From assembly GCA_002479255.1 (NCBI GenBank), contig DLMJ01000021.1:1-64000 (forward strand): a stretch of 64,000 nt of DNA. The letters are read 5' to 3'. A program made the translations under genes and the position numbers. Under the pieces are notes generated by a model that was not told where the DNA came from, made no database searches, and saw nothing but the letters and a program-made list of their open reading frames with translations. Positions 45,219-53,884 of this stretch are shown here, piece by piece. Every line of letters begins with the position of its first letter. Within the stretch, counting starts at the first letter, position 1. Source of the stretch: Candidatus Binatus soli. Its GTDB lineage: Bacteria > Desulfobacterota > Binatia > Binatales > Binataceae.

Positions 45219-45632
45219 TCACTTGAGCGCCTTACCGATCAGCACAAACACGCCGAGCATCACCGCGAGCCAGAACAGATCGACGCCAAGCTCGTAGAGC
45301 GCGGCACGCGGCCCCTTTACAAACACCCGCACGTGATACGGATGGAAGAGCCGTGGCACCATCACCAATTGCGCGCCGCATTGTCGGCAGACCTTCTTGA
45401 ACCCCCACATCATCGGATAACCGCACTCGGGACAGCTCATCGCTCGCCGGCTCATCACGACGTGGTGATACTTGGCCGGCGCCGGCCGCTGCCAGTCAGG
45501 CAAGTCAGATTGACCGCCGGTTAGCGGCGCGCCGCAATGGCCGCAGAAACGGGCATTGGGAAAAAGCGCCGCCGCGCCACACCGCGCGCAGTTTGGTAGA
45601 CCAGAAGGGACCGGGTTACCTTTCGCTATCAT
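45219..45632 (-). CDS. Double zinc-ribbon membrane protein
   Basis: A 137-residue protein with two zinc ribbons, CARCG...CGHCG at residues about 15-33 and CPECG...CRQCG at about 67-85, and one C-terminal membrane helix (LFWLAVMLGVFVLIGKAL). It follows the exonuclease gene with no gap and precedes a related zinc-ribbon protein. Probably a cytosolic metal-binding domain held at the membrane; function unknown. Confidence 0.72.
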   Translation of the reverse strand: MIAKGNPVPSGLPNCARCGAAALFPNARFCGHCGAPLTGGQSDLPDWQRPAPAKYHHVVMSRRAMSCPECGYPMMWGFKKVCRQCGAQLVMVPRLFHPYHVRVFVKGPRAALYELGVDLFWLAVMLGVFVLIGKALK

Positions 45633-46547
45633 CTATCCATTTACCAGATCGGTAATGCGCTTGAAGTCGCTCTCGGTGATGACCCGAATGTTCTGACCTT
45701 GGGACATCAGTTCCTCAGCTTTGCGGTGCTTTGAACTCATTTCGTAGCCCGCGAGTTTGCGAATATCCTGGTCGCCTACCACAAGCAGGGTCGTGTGCTT
45801 GCTCACGCTGGTAGCGACTTCGCAACCCGCAGCGGACGCTGCGTCAGCCGCCTCATGGCGCGGCATTGACAAGGCGCCTGTGAAGACTAGTACTTCGCCA
45901 AAAAGTGGTCCTTCTGGATTTCCACAACGAGCGACTGCGGGCGCAGGCCTCGGCAAAGCCCTTGGTGGGCGCGGACTGGCGAGCTCAGTGGTTGTCCGTA
46001 CCGGCAGGTTAATCGGCTGCTTTACCCGCTCAAGCCACGCATCAATGCTTATACCGGACTCCGCGATTGCTCGAAGAAGAACCTCGCCCGCGCAGCAAGC
46101 GTCTTGTAGGGCATCGTGCGGCGTATACTGAATTCCAAACTCCGCCGCCACATTTGAGAGACCGTAGCCTGAGCGAGAAAACATCGGCCATGCGCGCCTG
46201 ACCACCATGGCAGAGTCAAGCCACCGATACTCGGAATGAACGAGTTGGTATCTTTCGCACGCTCGGTGCAAGGCAACGCGATCAAAGGGCGTGTGGCTAG
46301 CTACGATGTTGCTTTGTAAAAGCCTACTCACTTCTGGGTAGACCGCGGCCCAGTTTGGACAACCCCTAACCTTCTCTTCGTCGATGCCGTGAATAGAAAC
46401 ATGGAGAGGGTCGAACTCATCCTCGGGGTTGACAAGAGACTCCCACGAATTTTTCAGCCTCCCGTCACGGAAGCATGCAATGCCTATTTGACAGATGCTC
46501 GACAGGTCGGGGTTTGCCGTTTCCACATCAACCACGACGAAGTTCAT
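45633..46547 (-). CDS. DEDD 3'-5' exonuclease with C-terminal BRCT domain
   Basis: A 304-residue protein. Residues 1-165 form a DnaQ-type exonuclease: ExoI VVVDVETA with Asp and Glu, ExoII around ASHTPFDRVAL and ExoIII HDALQDACCAGE (the HxxxxxD signature). After a Pro/Arg-rich linker, residues about 215-300 form a BRCT domain (FGEVLVFTGALSMPRHEAADAA, KHTTLLVVGDQD), as found in NAD-dependent DNA ligase. It probably trims DNA ends in repair or replication. The start overlaps the stop of a 57-residue basic-protein gene (ATGA-type overlap). Confidence 0.9.
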   Translation of the reverse strand: MNFVVVDVETANPDLSSICQIGIACFRDGRLKNSWESLVNPEDEFDPLHVSIHGIDEEKVRGCPNWAAVYPEVSRLLQSNIVASHTPFDRVALHRACERYQLVHSEYRWLDSAMVVRRAWPMFSRSGYGLSNVAAEFGIQYTPHDALQDACCAGEVLLRAIAESGISIDAWLERVKQPINLPVRTTTELASPRPPRALPRPAPAVARCGNPEGPLFGEVLVFTGALSMPRHEAADAASAAGCEVATSVSKHTTLLVVGDQDIRKLAGYEMSSKHRKAEELMSQGQNIRVITESDFKRITDLVNG

Positions 46548-46717
46548 CGGCCTGCGTCCTTGCGGCGTTTCCCGCCGCCGTGGCCGCGACCGCTCCGCGG
46601 CTTGGTGAACTTCCTTCCCCGGCGCACGCGCTTCATGATCTCGCTGCGCTGGCGCTTGCTCTTGACCTTCGTCCATTTCTTCAGGCCGCCCTTCCGGCCC
46701 GCGTCTTTGGTGTCCAT
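46544..46717 (-). CDS. Very basic 57-residue protein
   Basis: A short frame from ATG 46717 to TGA at 46544-46546, overlapping the exonuclease start by four bases. The product is about 40% Lys/Arg, with DAGRKGGLKKW near the start, KSKRQRSEIMKRVRRGRKF in the middle and a Gly/His/Lys-rich tail. The GRKGG opening resembles KGG-type small proteins. Strong charge suggests nucleic-acid binding, possibly with the exonuclease it is coupled to. No convincing ribosome-binding site; coding status rests on composition and coupling. Confidence 0.6.
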   Translation of the reverse strand: MDTKDAGRKGGLKKWTKVKSKRQRSEIMKRVRRGRKFTKPRSGRGHGGGKRRKDAGR

Positions 46718-46840
46718 GCAAGCGAGCGCTACTACTTACGTACGGCTACGTCAAAGGGCTATTGAAGCGCCGGACGCGCCCGGCGCTCTTGCCAACCGAT
46801 AAGATCAACCACGCGCCAGCGCGAGAGCACCGCGATCCTC

Positions 46841-46866
46841 GCCCCGCCCGCTTCCAAGGGCGGGGC
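46841..46866 (+). other. Hairpin in the leader of the HAD gene
   Basis: gccccgccc and gggcggggc form a perfect nine-base-pair stem with an eight-base loop, 25 bases before the ATG of the HAD gene. It could be a terminator for upstream transcription or a leader structure; no T-tract follows. Confidence 0.4.
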
Positions 46867-46890
46867 GGGCATGTAAATCATAGTTCGAGA

Positions 46891-47580
46891 ATGATTCGCG
46901 CGGTCATATTCGATCTCGACGGGACCCTCGTCGACACCGAGCCGTTGCATTTCGCGGCCTTCAACCAAGTTTTGCGGCCCGAAGGAATCGAAATCCCACG
47001 TGACGAATACTTCACGCGGCTGATTGGACTTAACGATCACGATTGCTTCGCCATGGTGCTGCGCGAGAATCGGATGGACGCGGGCGAGGAACACATCGCG
47101 AGCCTGATCGCGCGCAAGACCGTCGTCTATCAAGCGATGGTTGCCGAGCGCGAGGTTCTCTACCCGGGCGCCGGGAAGTTCGCGCGCGATTGCGCGCGAC
47201 GGTTTCCGCTGATGATCGCGACCGGTACGCTGCGCGCCGAGGCCGAAGCGATTCTTCGCCGTGCCGGACTTCGCGAGTTGTTTCTCGACATTATCGCGGC
47301 GGAGGACGTCGAGCGCGGCAAGCCTGCGCCCGACGCTTTCATCGCGGCTCTTGACCGGCTCGGATTTATCCACTGGGATCGCGATCCGATCCGGGCGGAC
47401 GAATGTGTGGTGGTCGAGGACACGCGGGCCGGAATCGAGGCGGCGCACCGCGCAGGCATGAAAGTGATAGCGCTATGCCATAGCGCACCGGCGGCCGATC
47501 TGGCGGCGGCCGACGTCGTGCGCGATTCGATTTCCGGGCTTGACCTCGACGACGTAATCCACGCACTTGGAGGACGATAA
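46891..47580 (+). CDS. HAD-family phosphatase (beta-phosphoglucomutase-like)
   Basis: A 229-residue subfamily IA HAD hydrolase with motif I VIFDLDGTLVDTEP, motif II MIATGT, motif III Lys in ERGKPAPDAF and motif IV VVVEDTRAGIEAA. An alpha-helical cap follows motif I. The motif IV VEDxxxG is typical of phosphoglycolate phosphatase/beta-PGM-like enzymes; the substrate is unknown. Stop and GST start overlap by one base, so the two are translationally coupled. Confidence 0.88.
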   Translation: MIRAVIFDLDGTLVDTEPLHFAAFNQVLRPEGIEIPRDEYFTRLIGLNDHDCFAMVLRENRMDAGEEHIASLIARKTVVYQAMVAEREVLYPGAGKFARDCARRFPLMIATGTLRAEAEAILRRAGLRELFLDIIAAEDVERGKPAPDAFIAALDRLGFIHWDRDPIRADECVVVEDTRAGIEAAHRAGMKVIALCHSAPAADLAAADVVRDSISGLDLDDVIHALGGR

Positions 47581-48251
47581 TGGCGGCGAAGCTGTACCAG
47601 TTTCTCGGCAGCCCGTTCTGCGCCAAGGTGCGCAAGCTGCTGGCGTTCAAGAGCGTCGAGTTCGAAGTCGTCGAGGTTGACTACCTGGAGCGCAAGGAAT
47701 TGCTCCTCGCCTCGGGCCAGATAATGGTGCCGGCGGTCACGCTCGAGAACGGCGAGACCATCGTCGATTCCGCGCGAATCGCGATGCGACTCGAGGAGCT
47801 TTATCCCGAGCCGACGATTTTCCCCGCTGGATGGCGCGGGATGCATCTCGTCCTCGCCGATTACATCGACAACCAACTCGAGGATGCGCTGTATCGCGTC
47901 GCGCTCGCCGACGAACTCGCGATTCACATCCGGGAGGGTGCGGATCGCGCCGCGCTATGGCGTCTGATTCGCGAGCGCAAGTACGGCGCGGGTTTCGTCG
48001 ATCGAACTATCTCGGAGCATTCGGCCAACTGGGAACGCGCGCGCGCCGCTCTCGCGCCGTTCGAGGAGCAACTGGCGAGCATGCCGTTTCTGACCGGCAG
48101 GATCGGCCTGGCGGATTTCGCGCTCTATGGCCAGTTGTTCTACCTGGCGTTCACGGGCGATCTGAAAATTCCCGCCGACATGAAAAATCTGCGCGCGTTC
48201 TTCGGGCGGGTCGATCGGATCAGCTCAGCGATTGAGGAACCGCCCGGGTAA
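47580..48251 (+). CDS. Glutathione S-transferase-family protein
   Basis: A 223-residue GST-fold protein. The N-terminal thioredoxin-like domain begins LYQFLGSPFCAKVRKLLAF with an active-site Ser-Pro-Phe-Cys, and the cis-Pro is in MVPAVTLENGETIVDSARI. The C-terminal domain is all-helical with the N-capping segment TGRIGLADFALYGQL. Likely glutathione-dependent conjugation or reduction; substrate unknown. Coupled to the upstream HAD gene; its 3' end overlaps the convergent VanZ-like gene by 32 bases. Confidence 0.87.
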   Translation: MAAKLYQFLGSPFCAKVRKLLAFKSVEFEVVEVDYLERKELLLASGQIMVPAVTLENGETIVDSARIAMRLEELYPEPTIFPAGWRGMHLVLADYIDNQLEDALYRVALADELAIHIREGADRAALWRLIRERKYGAGFVDRTISEHSANWERARAALAPFEEQLASMPFLTGRIGLADFALYGQLFYLAFTGDLKIPADMKNLRAFFGRVDRISSAIEEPPG

Positions 48252-48696
48252 AGAGCTTGCTACGCATTTCGGCGATTGCGGTGGTCAGGAAAAAGCTGAA
48301 GAGCGCGCCGATCGAGTCCAGTGCGACATCATATAGTGACGCGGTGCGACCGGGCGCGAACGCCTGATGGCCCTCGTCGGTCAGCGCGTACACGACACAA
48401 AGCAACAACGCCAGGTAGGGCCGCCGCGCCATCGGACCGCGGACCAGCAGCCAGAAAAGCACTCCATATTCGATAAAATGGGCGACCTTGCGAAGCAGCC
48501 TGTGGCAAAAGTCAACCGACGCGGGGGTGATTCCGGGAAGCAACAGCATCGGGTGGATGATCTTGGCCGTGTTGGCGGGGGAAAACGCCGAGGTCGAAAG
48601 TATGAAGATCAACGCGCCCCACAGCACTACCGGGATCCATTGGCCGAGCGGAGCGGGCTCCGAGGCGCCCTCTGATAAAGATTTCACCGCCGGCAT
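48220..48696 (-). CDS. VanZ-like membrane protein, tandem copy 1
   Basis: A 158-residue integral membrane protein of the VanZ family with four hydrophobic segments (VVLWGALIFILSTSAF, YGVLFWLLV, PYLALLLCVVYALTDEGHQAF, SIGALFSFFLTTAIAE) and the TDEGHQ motif. Compared with copy 2 it lacks one base near the end, so it reads through into MRSKLFTRAVPQSLS and overlaps the GST gene. Function is unresolved; VanZ proteins give low-level glycopeptide tolerance in some Gram-positives. Start ATG 48696. Confidence 0.8.
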   Translation of the reverse strand: MPAVKSLSEGASEPAPLGQWIPVVLWGALIFILSTSAFSPANTAKIIHPMLLLPGITPASVDFCHRLLRKVAHFIEYGVLFWLLVRGPMARRPYLALLLCVVYALTDEGHQAFAPGRTASLYDVALDSIGALFSFFLTTAIAEMRSKLFTRAVPQSLS

Positions 48697-49387
48697 CAGT
48701 TGGCTGTCGTATTCATGAGCGATGCGCGCCGGGGGGTGGAGTCGGAAGTCATGCGGAGATTTTGGGCGAGCAGCTTTTTCATGAAGATCGGGAACGTGCC
48801 ACACTTATCAGTCATCAAAGAGCTTACTACGCGATTTCGGCGATTGCGGTGGTCAGGAAATGGCTGAAGAGCGCGCCGGTCGAGTCGAGTGCGACATCAT
48901 ATAGCGACGCGGTGCGACCGGGCACGAACGCCTGATGGCCCTCGTCGGTCAGCGCGTACACTACACAAAGCAACAACGCCAGGTAGGGCCGCCGCGCCAT
49001 CGGACCGCGGACCAGCAGCCAGAAAAGTATTCCGTATTCGGTAAAATGCGCGGCCTTGCGAATCAGGTTGTGGCATACGTCAATCGACGCGGCGGTCATT
49101 ACGGGAAGCAACCATCGCAGGATCGGGTCGATGATCCTGGCCGTGTTGGCGGCGGTAAACGCCGAGGTCGAGAGTGTGAAGATCAACGCGCCCCACAGAA
49201 CTACCGGGATCCATTGGCCGAGCGGAGCGGGCTCCGAGGCGGCGGACAAAGATTTCGCTGCCGCCATCAGTTGGCTGTCGTTTTCATGAGCGATGCGCGC
49301 CGGGGGTTGCAGTCGGAAGTCATGCGGAGATTCTGGGCGAGCAGCTTTTTCATGAAGATGGGGAACGTGTCACACTTATCAATCATC
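48250..49387. repeat. Tandem duplication of about 570 bp
   Basis: Unit 1 is 48250-48816 and unit 2 is 48817-49387, each comprising a VanZ-like gene plus its upstream region to the shared boundary motif cacacttatca-tcatc. The units are highly similar but differ at scattered bases and small indels, so the duplication is not fresh. Confidence 0.92.
48827..49267 (-). CDS. VanZ-like membrane protein, tandem copy 2
   Basis: A 146-residue paralogue of the preceding gene with the same four hydrophobic segments and TDEGHQAF motif. It differs mainly around IIDPILRWLLPVMTAASIDVCHNLI and stops at the expected place after TAIAEIA. Intact and probably the ancestral-length form. Function unknown beyond the VanZ family. 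Confidence 0.82.
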   Translation of the reverse strand: MAAAKSLSAASEPAPLGQWIPVVLWGALIFTLSTSAFTAANTARIIDPILRWLLPVMTAASIDVCHNLIRKAAHFTEYGILFWLLVRGPMARRPYLALLLCVVYALTDEGHQAFVPGRTASLYDVALDSTGALFSHFLTTAIAEIA

Positions 49388-49443
49388 GCTTGGAGTTACC
49401 AGTGGGGCCACGCGCCTGGCAATCTCATAAGGAGGGCCGCGAG

Positions 49444-50967
49444 ATGGACAATCTGCTGACCATGCAACGAGCCCAACCGGCGCCGCCGTGCACGGTGGTA
49501 ATATTCGGCGCGTCGGGCGATCTCGCCAAGCGCAAGCTGATTCCGGCGCTGTACAATCTCGTCGCATGCGGCCAGGGCATGATGCCGGCGAAAAGCGCGG
49601 TGCTCGGATTTGCGCGGCGCGAAATGTCGCTCGACGAGTTCCGCAAAAGTGCGCACGATTGGACCGCCCGGTTCTCGCGCCTGAAAGTCGATGAGGGTTG
49701 CTGGGCGACGTTCGCTGACGGCCTCGACTATCTCTCCGGGCTCGACCATCCCGACGGTTTCACAAAACTTAAAGTGAAACTTGAAGCTATCGAAAAAGCC
49801 CGCGGTCTCCCGCCCAATCGCGTTTACTACCTGGCGATCCCGCCCGAAGCGATTGGCGAGTCGGTTGAGCGGCTTGCGCAGGCCGGCCTGATCAGTCCGC
49901 CGGATGCGCCGAACTTCTCAAGCGTCGTCGTCGAAAAACCAATCGGCCACGATCTGCCGAGCGCACTCGAAATCAACCGCGTGCTGGTGAAGCATCTCGA
50001 CGAGTCGCAGATTTTCCGGATCGATCACTACCTCGGCAAGGAAACCGTGCAGAACCTGCTGGTGCTGCGCTTCTCGAATAATATTTTCGAGCGCCTGTGG
50101 GGCAGCCGCAACGTCGATCACGTGCAAATCACCGTGGCGGAAGCGGAAGGCGTGGGTAACCGCGCGGCGTTTTACGATTGTGCCGGCGCACTGCGCGACA
50201 TGGTGCAGAATCACATCCTGCAAACGCTGTCGCTGCTGACGATGGAAGCGCCGGTGTCGCTCGACGCGACGGCGATCACGGACGCGAAGCTCAACGTGTT
50301 GCGCACGCTGCGTCCGATCACGCCGGAGCATGCGCGCGCGACTACGGTGCGGGCGCGGTATGGCGCGGGTATCGACGCAGACGGCAAGCCGGTGGCCGGT
50401 TACATGGATGAGCCGGGCGTCCCCGACAATTCGCGCGCCGAGACGTTCGTCGCGCTGAAGACATATATTGACAACTGGCGATGGTCGGGGGTGCCATTTT
50501 TCATCCGGACCGGCAAGCGGATGAAGCGGCGGGCGAGCTCGATCTACGTGCAGTTCAAGGACGTGCCGCAAATTCTGTTCAATCGCGATTCGGCGGTTCC
50601 CGCCAACGCGCTGACGATTCGGATTCAGCCCGACGAGGGTTTTTCGTTCGACGTGATGACCAAGCGGCCGGGGCTGGACCTGGTGCTGCAACCGGTGCGG
50701 ATGAATCTCAGCTACAAGACTGCGTTCGGCGACGGCGCCTCGCCCGACGGATACGAACGACTCCTGCTCGACGTGATGGACGGCGACCATACGCTGTTCC
50801 CCAGCGCGCAGTTCGTCGAGAAGTCGTGGGAGTTCGTGCAGGAAATATTGGATTCGTGGAGCGACGGCGCGCGCGTGCCGATGGCCGAGTATCCGGCGGG
50901 CAGCTGGGGACCGAATGAGGCCGACGAGTTGATCGGCACGGCAGGGCGAGTATGGCATGAACCTTGA
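49444..50967 (+). CDS. zwf: Glucose-6-phosphate 1-dehydrogenase
   Basis: A 507-residue enzyme oxidising glucose 6-phosphate to 6-phosphogluconolactone with NADP+. The Rossmann motif is VVIFGASGDLAKRKLIPALY, the substrate motif RIDHYLGKETVQNLLVLRF contains the catalytic His, and FIRTGKRMKRR is near the C-terminal substrate site. ATG 49444 has AAGGAGG eight bases upstream, a strong site. Together with pgl and tkt it supplies the pentose phosphate pathway. It is not in an operon. Confidence 0.97.
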   Translation: MDNLLTMQRAQPAPPCTVVIFGASGDLAKRKLIPALYNLVACGQGMMPAKSAVLGFARREMSLDEFRKSAHDWTARFSRLKVDEGCWATFADGLDYLSGLDHPDGFTKLKVKLEAIEKARGLPPNRVYYLAIPPEAIGESVERLAQAGLISPPDAPNFSSVVVEKPIGHDLPSALEINRVLVKHLDESQIFRIDHYLGKETVQNLLVLRFSNNIFERLWGSRNVDHVQITVAEAEGVGNRAAFYDCAGALRDMVQNHILQTLSLLTMEAPVSLDATAITDAKLNVLRTLRPITPEHARATTVRARYGAGIDADGKPVAGYMDEPGVPDNSRAETFVALKTYIDNWRWSGVPFFIRTGKRMKRRASSIYVQFKDVPQILFNRDSAVPANALTIRIQPDEGFSFDVMTKRPGLDLVLQPVRMNLSYKTAFGDGASPDGYERLLLDVMDGDHTLFPSAQFVEKSWEFVQEILDSWSDGARVPMAEYPAGSWGPNEADELIGTAGRVWHEP

Positions 50968-51228
50968 CCCAGGAATTTTTTCGCGGAGCAGCGGACGCCG
51001 TTCGCCCGCCGCACGCTGCTTGGCACGGATAGCCGCCCTCGGCTAGCATCTGTTGCGGCCCGCGGCTGCGACGGCGCAGCGCTGCAAAGCAGCCTCGATG
51101 AGACCCAACACCGCTTTGAGCGCCCGCGCTTTGAGGCGCGGTAGTTCGGATGATCGCGCGCGCATTAGAGCTCGGCGGCAGGAGTGCCGCTTGACGAAAC
51201 CATAATTCCGCCAGGACCGGAGAGCTGC

Positions 51229-52515
51229 TTGGCCAACAACAACAAGGTCGTAATTATCGGCGCCAACGGCACCATGGGCGCGGGCGCGGGATGCGTATTA
51301 GCGGGGGGAGGATATAGCGTCACGCTGCTGGCGCGGAGGTCCGACAAAGCAGCCCAAGGATTAGCGGACGCGCAGAACGACGCGCGCGCGGAAGCGATCG
51401 CGGAGCGGATCTCGCTGGGCGCGTACGACACCGACCTCAGCCGCGCGGTTAGCGAGGCCGCTATTATCTTCGAGTCGCTCGCCGAAGATCTGCCGCTCAA
51501 AAGACAATTCTTCGAGCTGATCGACAAGAGCCGGCGTCCCGACGCGATCGTGGCGTCCGGTTCCTCGGGACTGTCAGTCGCGGAAATGGCGCGCGGACGA
51601 AGCGATTCATTTCGCCGCAATTTCCTCGGCGTCCACCTGTTCAATCCGCCGCAGGTGATCGTCGGCACCGAAGTCATTCCAGGACCCGATACCGATCCGG
51701 CGGTGGTAAAGGGCGTCGTCGCGATGCTGACGAGACGGCTGGGCCGCAAGGTGATCGTCAGCAAAGATATGCCCGCGTTCGTCGGCAATCGGGTCGGCTT
51801 CAAGGTGCTGAATGAAACGGCGCAACTGGCCGCAGAACACGGCGTCGCGTTTATAGACTATTTGATCGGGCCGCATACCGGGCGCGCGATGGCGCCGCTG
51901 GCGACCGTCGACATGGTCGGATGGGACGTGCACAAGGCGATCGTCGACAACGTCCATGCCAACTGCGAGGACGAGGCGCACGAGTCCTTCGCGATGCCCG
52001 CGTATATGAATGTCGCGCTTCACAAGGGATGCCTCGGCGACAAGACGCCCGAGCGGGGCGGCTTCTACCGCCGCGCGGGCAAGCAAGTCTTCGTGCTCGA
52101 TCCGAAGACCGGCGGGCACGAGAACTACCAGAAACCCGCACCGATCGAATTTGTCGAAAAGATGAAACAGTTGCATCACGTGGGCCGCTACGGCGAGGCG
52201 TTGAAGGTCCTCGCCGAAGCCAAGGGCGCGGATGCCGACGTATGCCGCCGCGTTGTGCTCGGTTACGTCAGCTACGCGCTGAACCGCGTCGGCGAAGTGG
52301 CCGCGAGTTCGGCCGACGTGGACACTATCATGTCGTACGGCTTCAACTGGGCGCCGCCCACGGCGATCGTCGATTTGCTCGGCGCGAAGAACACGGTGGC
52401 GATGCTGCAAAAGCTGAAACTGACGGTCCCGGCGGTCGTCGAGCAAGCTGCGGCGAGCGGTGCTAGAATGTTCTCCGGCGGCATACTCGAATACGGCCGG
52501 ACCTTTGTTGGATGA
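51229..52515 (+). CDS. 3-hydroxyacyl-CoA dehydrogenase
   Basis: A 428-residue NAD-dependent dehydrogenase of beta-oxidation. The Rossmann motif is KVVIIGANGTMGAGAGCVLAGGG (GxNGTMG in place of the usual GAGxMG), the catalytic His is in GVHLFNPP with the partner Glu in GTEVIPG, and the C-terminal dimerisation domain has PLATVDMVGWDVHK. TTG 51229 is chosen, with GGAGAG upstream and the Rossmann motif close behind; a GTG at 51184 is possible. It lacks an enoyl-CoA hydratase domain. It lies 29 bases before a thiolase gene. Confidence 0.9.
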   Translation: MANNNKVVIIGANGTMGAGAGCVLAGGGYSVTLLARRSDKAAQGLADAQNDARAEAIAERISLGAYDTDLSRAVSEAAIIFESLAEDLPLKRQFFELIDKSRRPDAIVASGSSGLSVAEMARGRSDSFRRNFLGVHLFNPPQVIVGTEVIPGPDTDPAVVKGVVAMLTRRLGRKVIVSKDMPAFVGNRVGFKVLNETAQLAAEHGVAFIDYLIGPHTGRAMAPLATVDMVGWDVHKAIVDNVHANCEDEAHESFAMPAYMNVALHKGCLGDKTPERGGFYRRAGKQVFVLDPKTGGHENYQKPAPIEFVEKMKQLHHVGRYGEALKVLAEAKGADADVCRRVVLGYVSYALNRVGEVAASSADVDTIMSYGFNWAPPTAIVDLLGAKNTVAMLQKLKLTVPAVVEQAAASGARMFSGGILEYGRTFVG

Positions 52516-52544
52516 TTTAATTCGATGACCGATAGGAGCGCGCG

Positions 52545-53780
52545 ATGACAAAAGCAGCGCCGGTGTACGTATTGGGCGGAGCGCAAACCGACTTTGCCCG
52601 CAATTGGTCGAAAGAAGGAAAGCATTTCGTGGCGATGATGCGCGAGGCAACTTTGGGCGCGCTCGAAGCTACCCGGATCGAGCCGCGCGAAGTTGAAACT
52701 GCTCACGTCGGCAACTTCGCCGCCGAGCTGTACGCCAAGCAGGGCCATATCGGCGCATTTTTCCTCGAGATCGATCCCGTTTTCTCCGGGCTGCCGACGA
52801 GCCGTCATGAAGCGGCATGTGCGTCGGGCTCGATCGCATTGATCGCGGCGTCGGCCGATATCGAAGCCGCGCGCTACGACCTGGCGTGCGTGGTCGGCGT
52901 CGAACAAATGAAGACCGTCGATTCGACCACCGGCGGCGACATCCTGGGCACCGCGGCGTGGTACGAGCGCGAAGCCAAGGGAATCGAATTCCCGTTTCCG
53001 AAACTGTTTGGCCGGCTCGGCGACGAGTACGACAAGCGTTACGGCCTCAAGGATGAACACCTCGCGCATATTTCGGCGGTGAATTATTCCAACGCAAAGC
53101 GCAATCCGAACGCGCAGACCCGCAACTGGTTCATGAGCGAGAGTCACGCGCAGCACGAAAGCAAATTCAATATGCGCATCGGCGGCCGGATCAAAGTGAG
53201 CGATTGCTCGCAGGTCACGGACGGCTCGGTCGCGCTTTTCCTCGCGTCGGAAAAATTTGCGCGCGCGTGGGCCAAACGCAACGGCAAGACGCTCGCCGAC
53301 ATTCCGCGCATCCTCGGATGGGGCCATCACACGGCGCCGATCGAATTCGACACCAAGGTCGCCGAGAGCAGGGACAACGCCTACGTGTTGCCGCATACAC
53401 GCCAGGCAATTCTCGACGCCTTCAAGCGCGCGGGCATCGCGTCCGCCGCCGAGCTCTCGGGAATCGAGACGCACGACTGCTTCACCACTTCCGAGTACAT
53501 GGCGATCGATCATTTTGGAATCACCAAGCCGGGCGAATCGTGGAAGGCGGTCGAGGAAGGCGTGATCGAGCTCGGCGGCAAGCTGCCGATCAATCCGAGC
53601 GGTGGGCTGATAGGCGCGGGCCATCCGGTCGGCGCGACCGGCGTGCGCCAGATGCTCGATTGCCATCGGCAGATAACGGATAGCGCGGGCGACTACCAGG
53701 TCGAGGGTGCGAAGAAATTTGCGATGCTGAACATCGGCGGCAGCGGCACCACCAGCTGCGTGTTTATCGTCGGCAAGTAA
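52545..53780 (+). CDS. Thiolase-family acetyl-CoA acyltransferase
   Basis: A 411-residue thiolase of the SCP2-like/non-decarboxylating group. The nucleophilic Cys is in EAACASGSIAL at about residue 92. HDCFTTSEYMA replaces the NEAF motif of classical thiolases, and GGLIGAGHPVGATGVRQ holds the catalytic His. GGIGG-type C-terminal Cys is replaced by NIGGSGTTSC. It probably cleaves or makes 3-ketoacyl-CoA in concert with the dehydrogenase just upstream. Chain-length specificity unknown. A strong terminator follows. Confidence 0.88.
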   Translation: MTKAAPVYVLGGAQTDFARNWSKEGKHFVAMMREATLGALEATRIEPREVETAHVGNFAAELYAKQGHIGAFFLEIDPVFSGLPTSRHEAACASGSIALIAASADIEAARYDLACVVGVEQMKTVDSTTGGDILGTAAWYEREAKGIEFPFPKLFGRLGDEYDKRYGLKDEHLAHISAVNYSNAKRNPNAQTRNWFMSESHAQHESKFNMRIGGRIKVSDCSQVTDGSVALFLASEKFARAWAKRNGKTLADIPRILGWGHHTAPIEFDTKVAESRDNAYVLPHTRQAILDAFKRAGIASAAELSGIETHDCFTTSEYMAIDHFGITKPGESWKAVEEGVIELGGKLPINPSGGLIGAGHPVGATGVRQMLDCHRQITDSAGDYQVEGAKKFAMLNIGGSGTTSCVFIVGK

Positions 53781-53802
53781 GCGCGGCGATTTCAAATTGT
53801 CG

Positions 53803-53834
53803 AAGCGGCGGTCCCCAAACGGATCGCCGCTTTT
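53803..53834 (+). terminator. Rho-independent terminator after thiolase
   Basis: aagcggcg...cgccgcttttc forms an eight-base-pair stem extended by tcc/gga after a single-base interruption, loop ccaaac, then four T residues. Ends the dehydrogenase-thiolase unit. Confidence 0.8.
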
Positions 53835-53884
53835 CATTTGAATTCCCGATTGGCTCGCGCGCGCCGCCGCGGCACAATCGCCGG

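Noticed and set aside
51607..53837. Two long minus-strand frames (347 and 521 codons)
   Set aside because: They mirror the 3-hydroxyacyl-CoA dehydrogenase and thiolase genes, whose catalytic motifs are complete on the plus strand.
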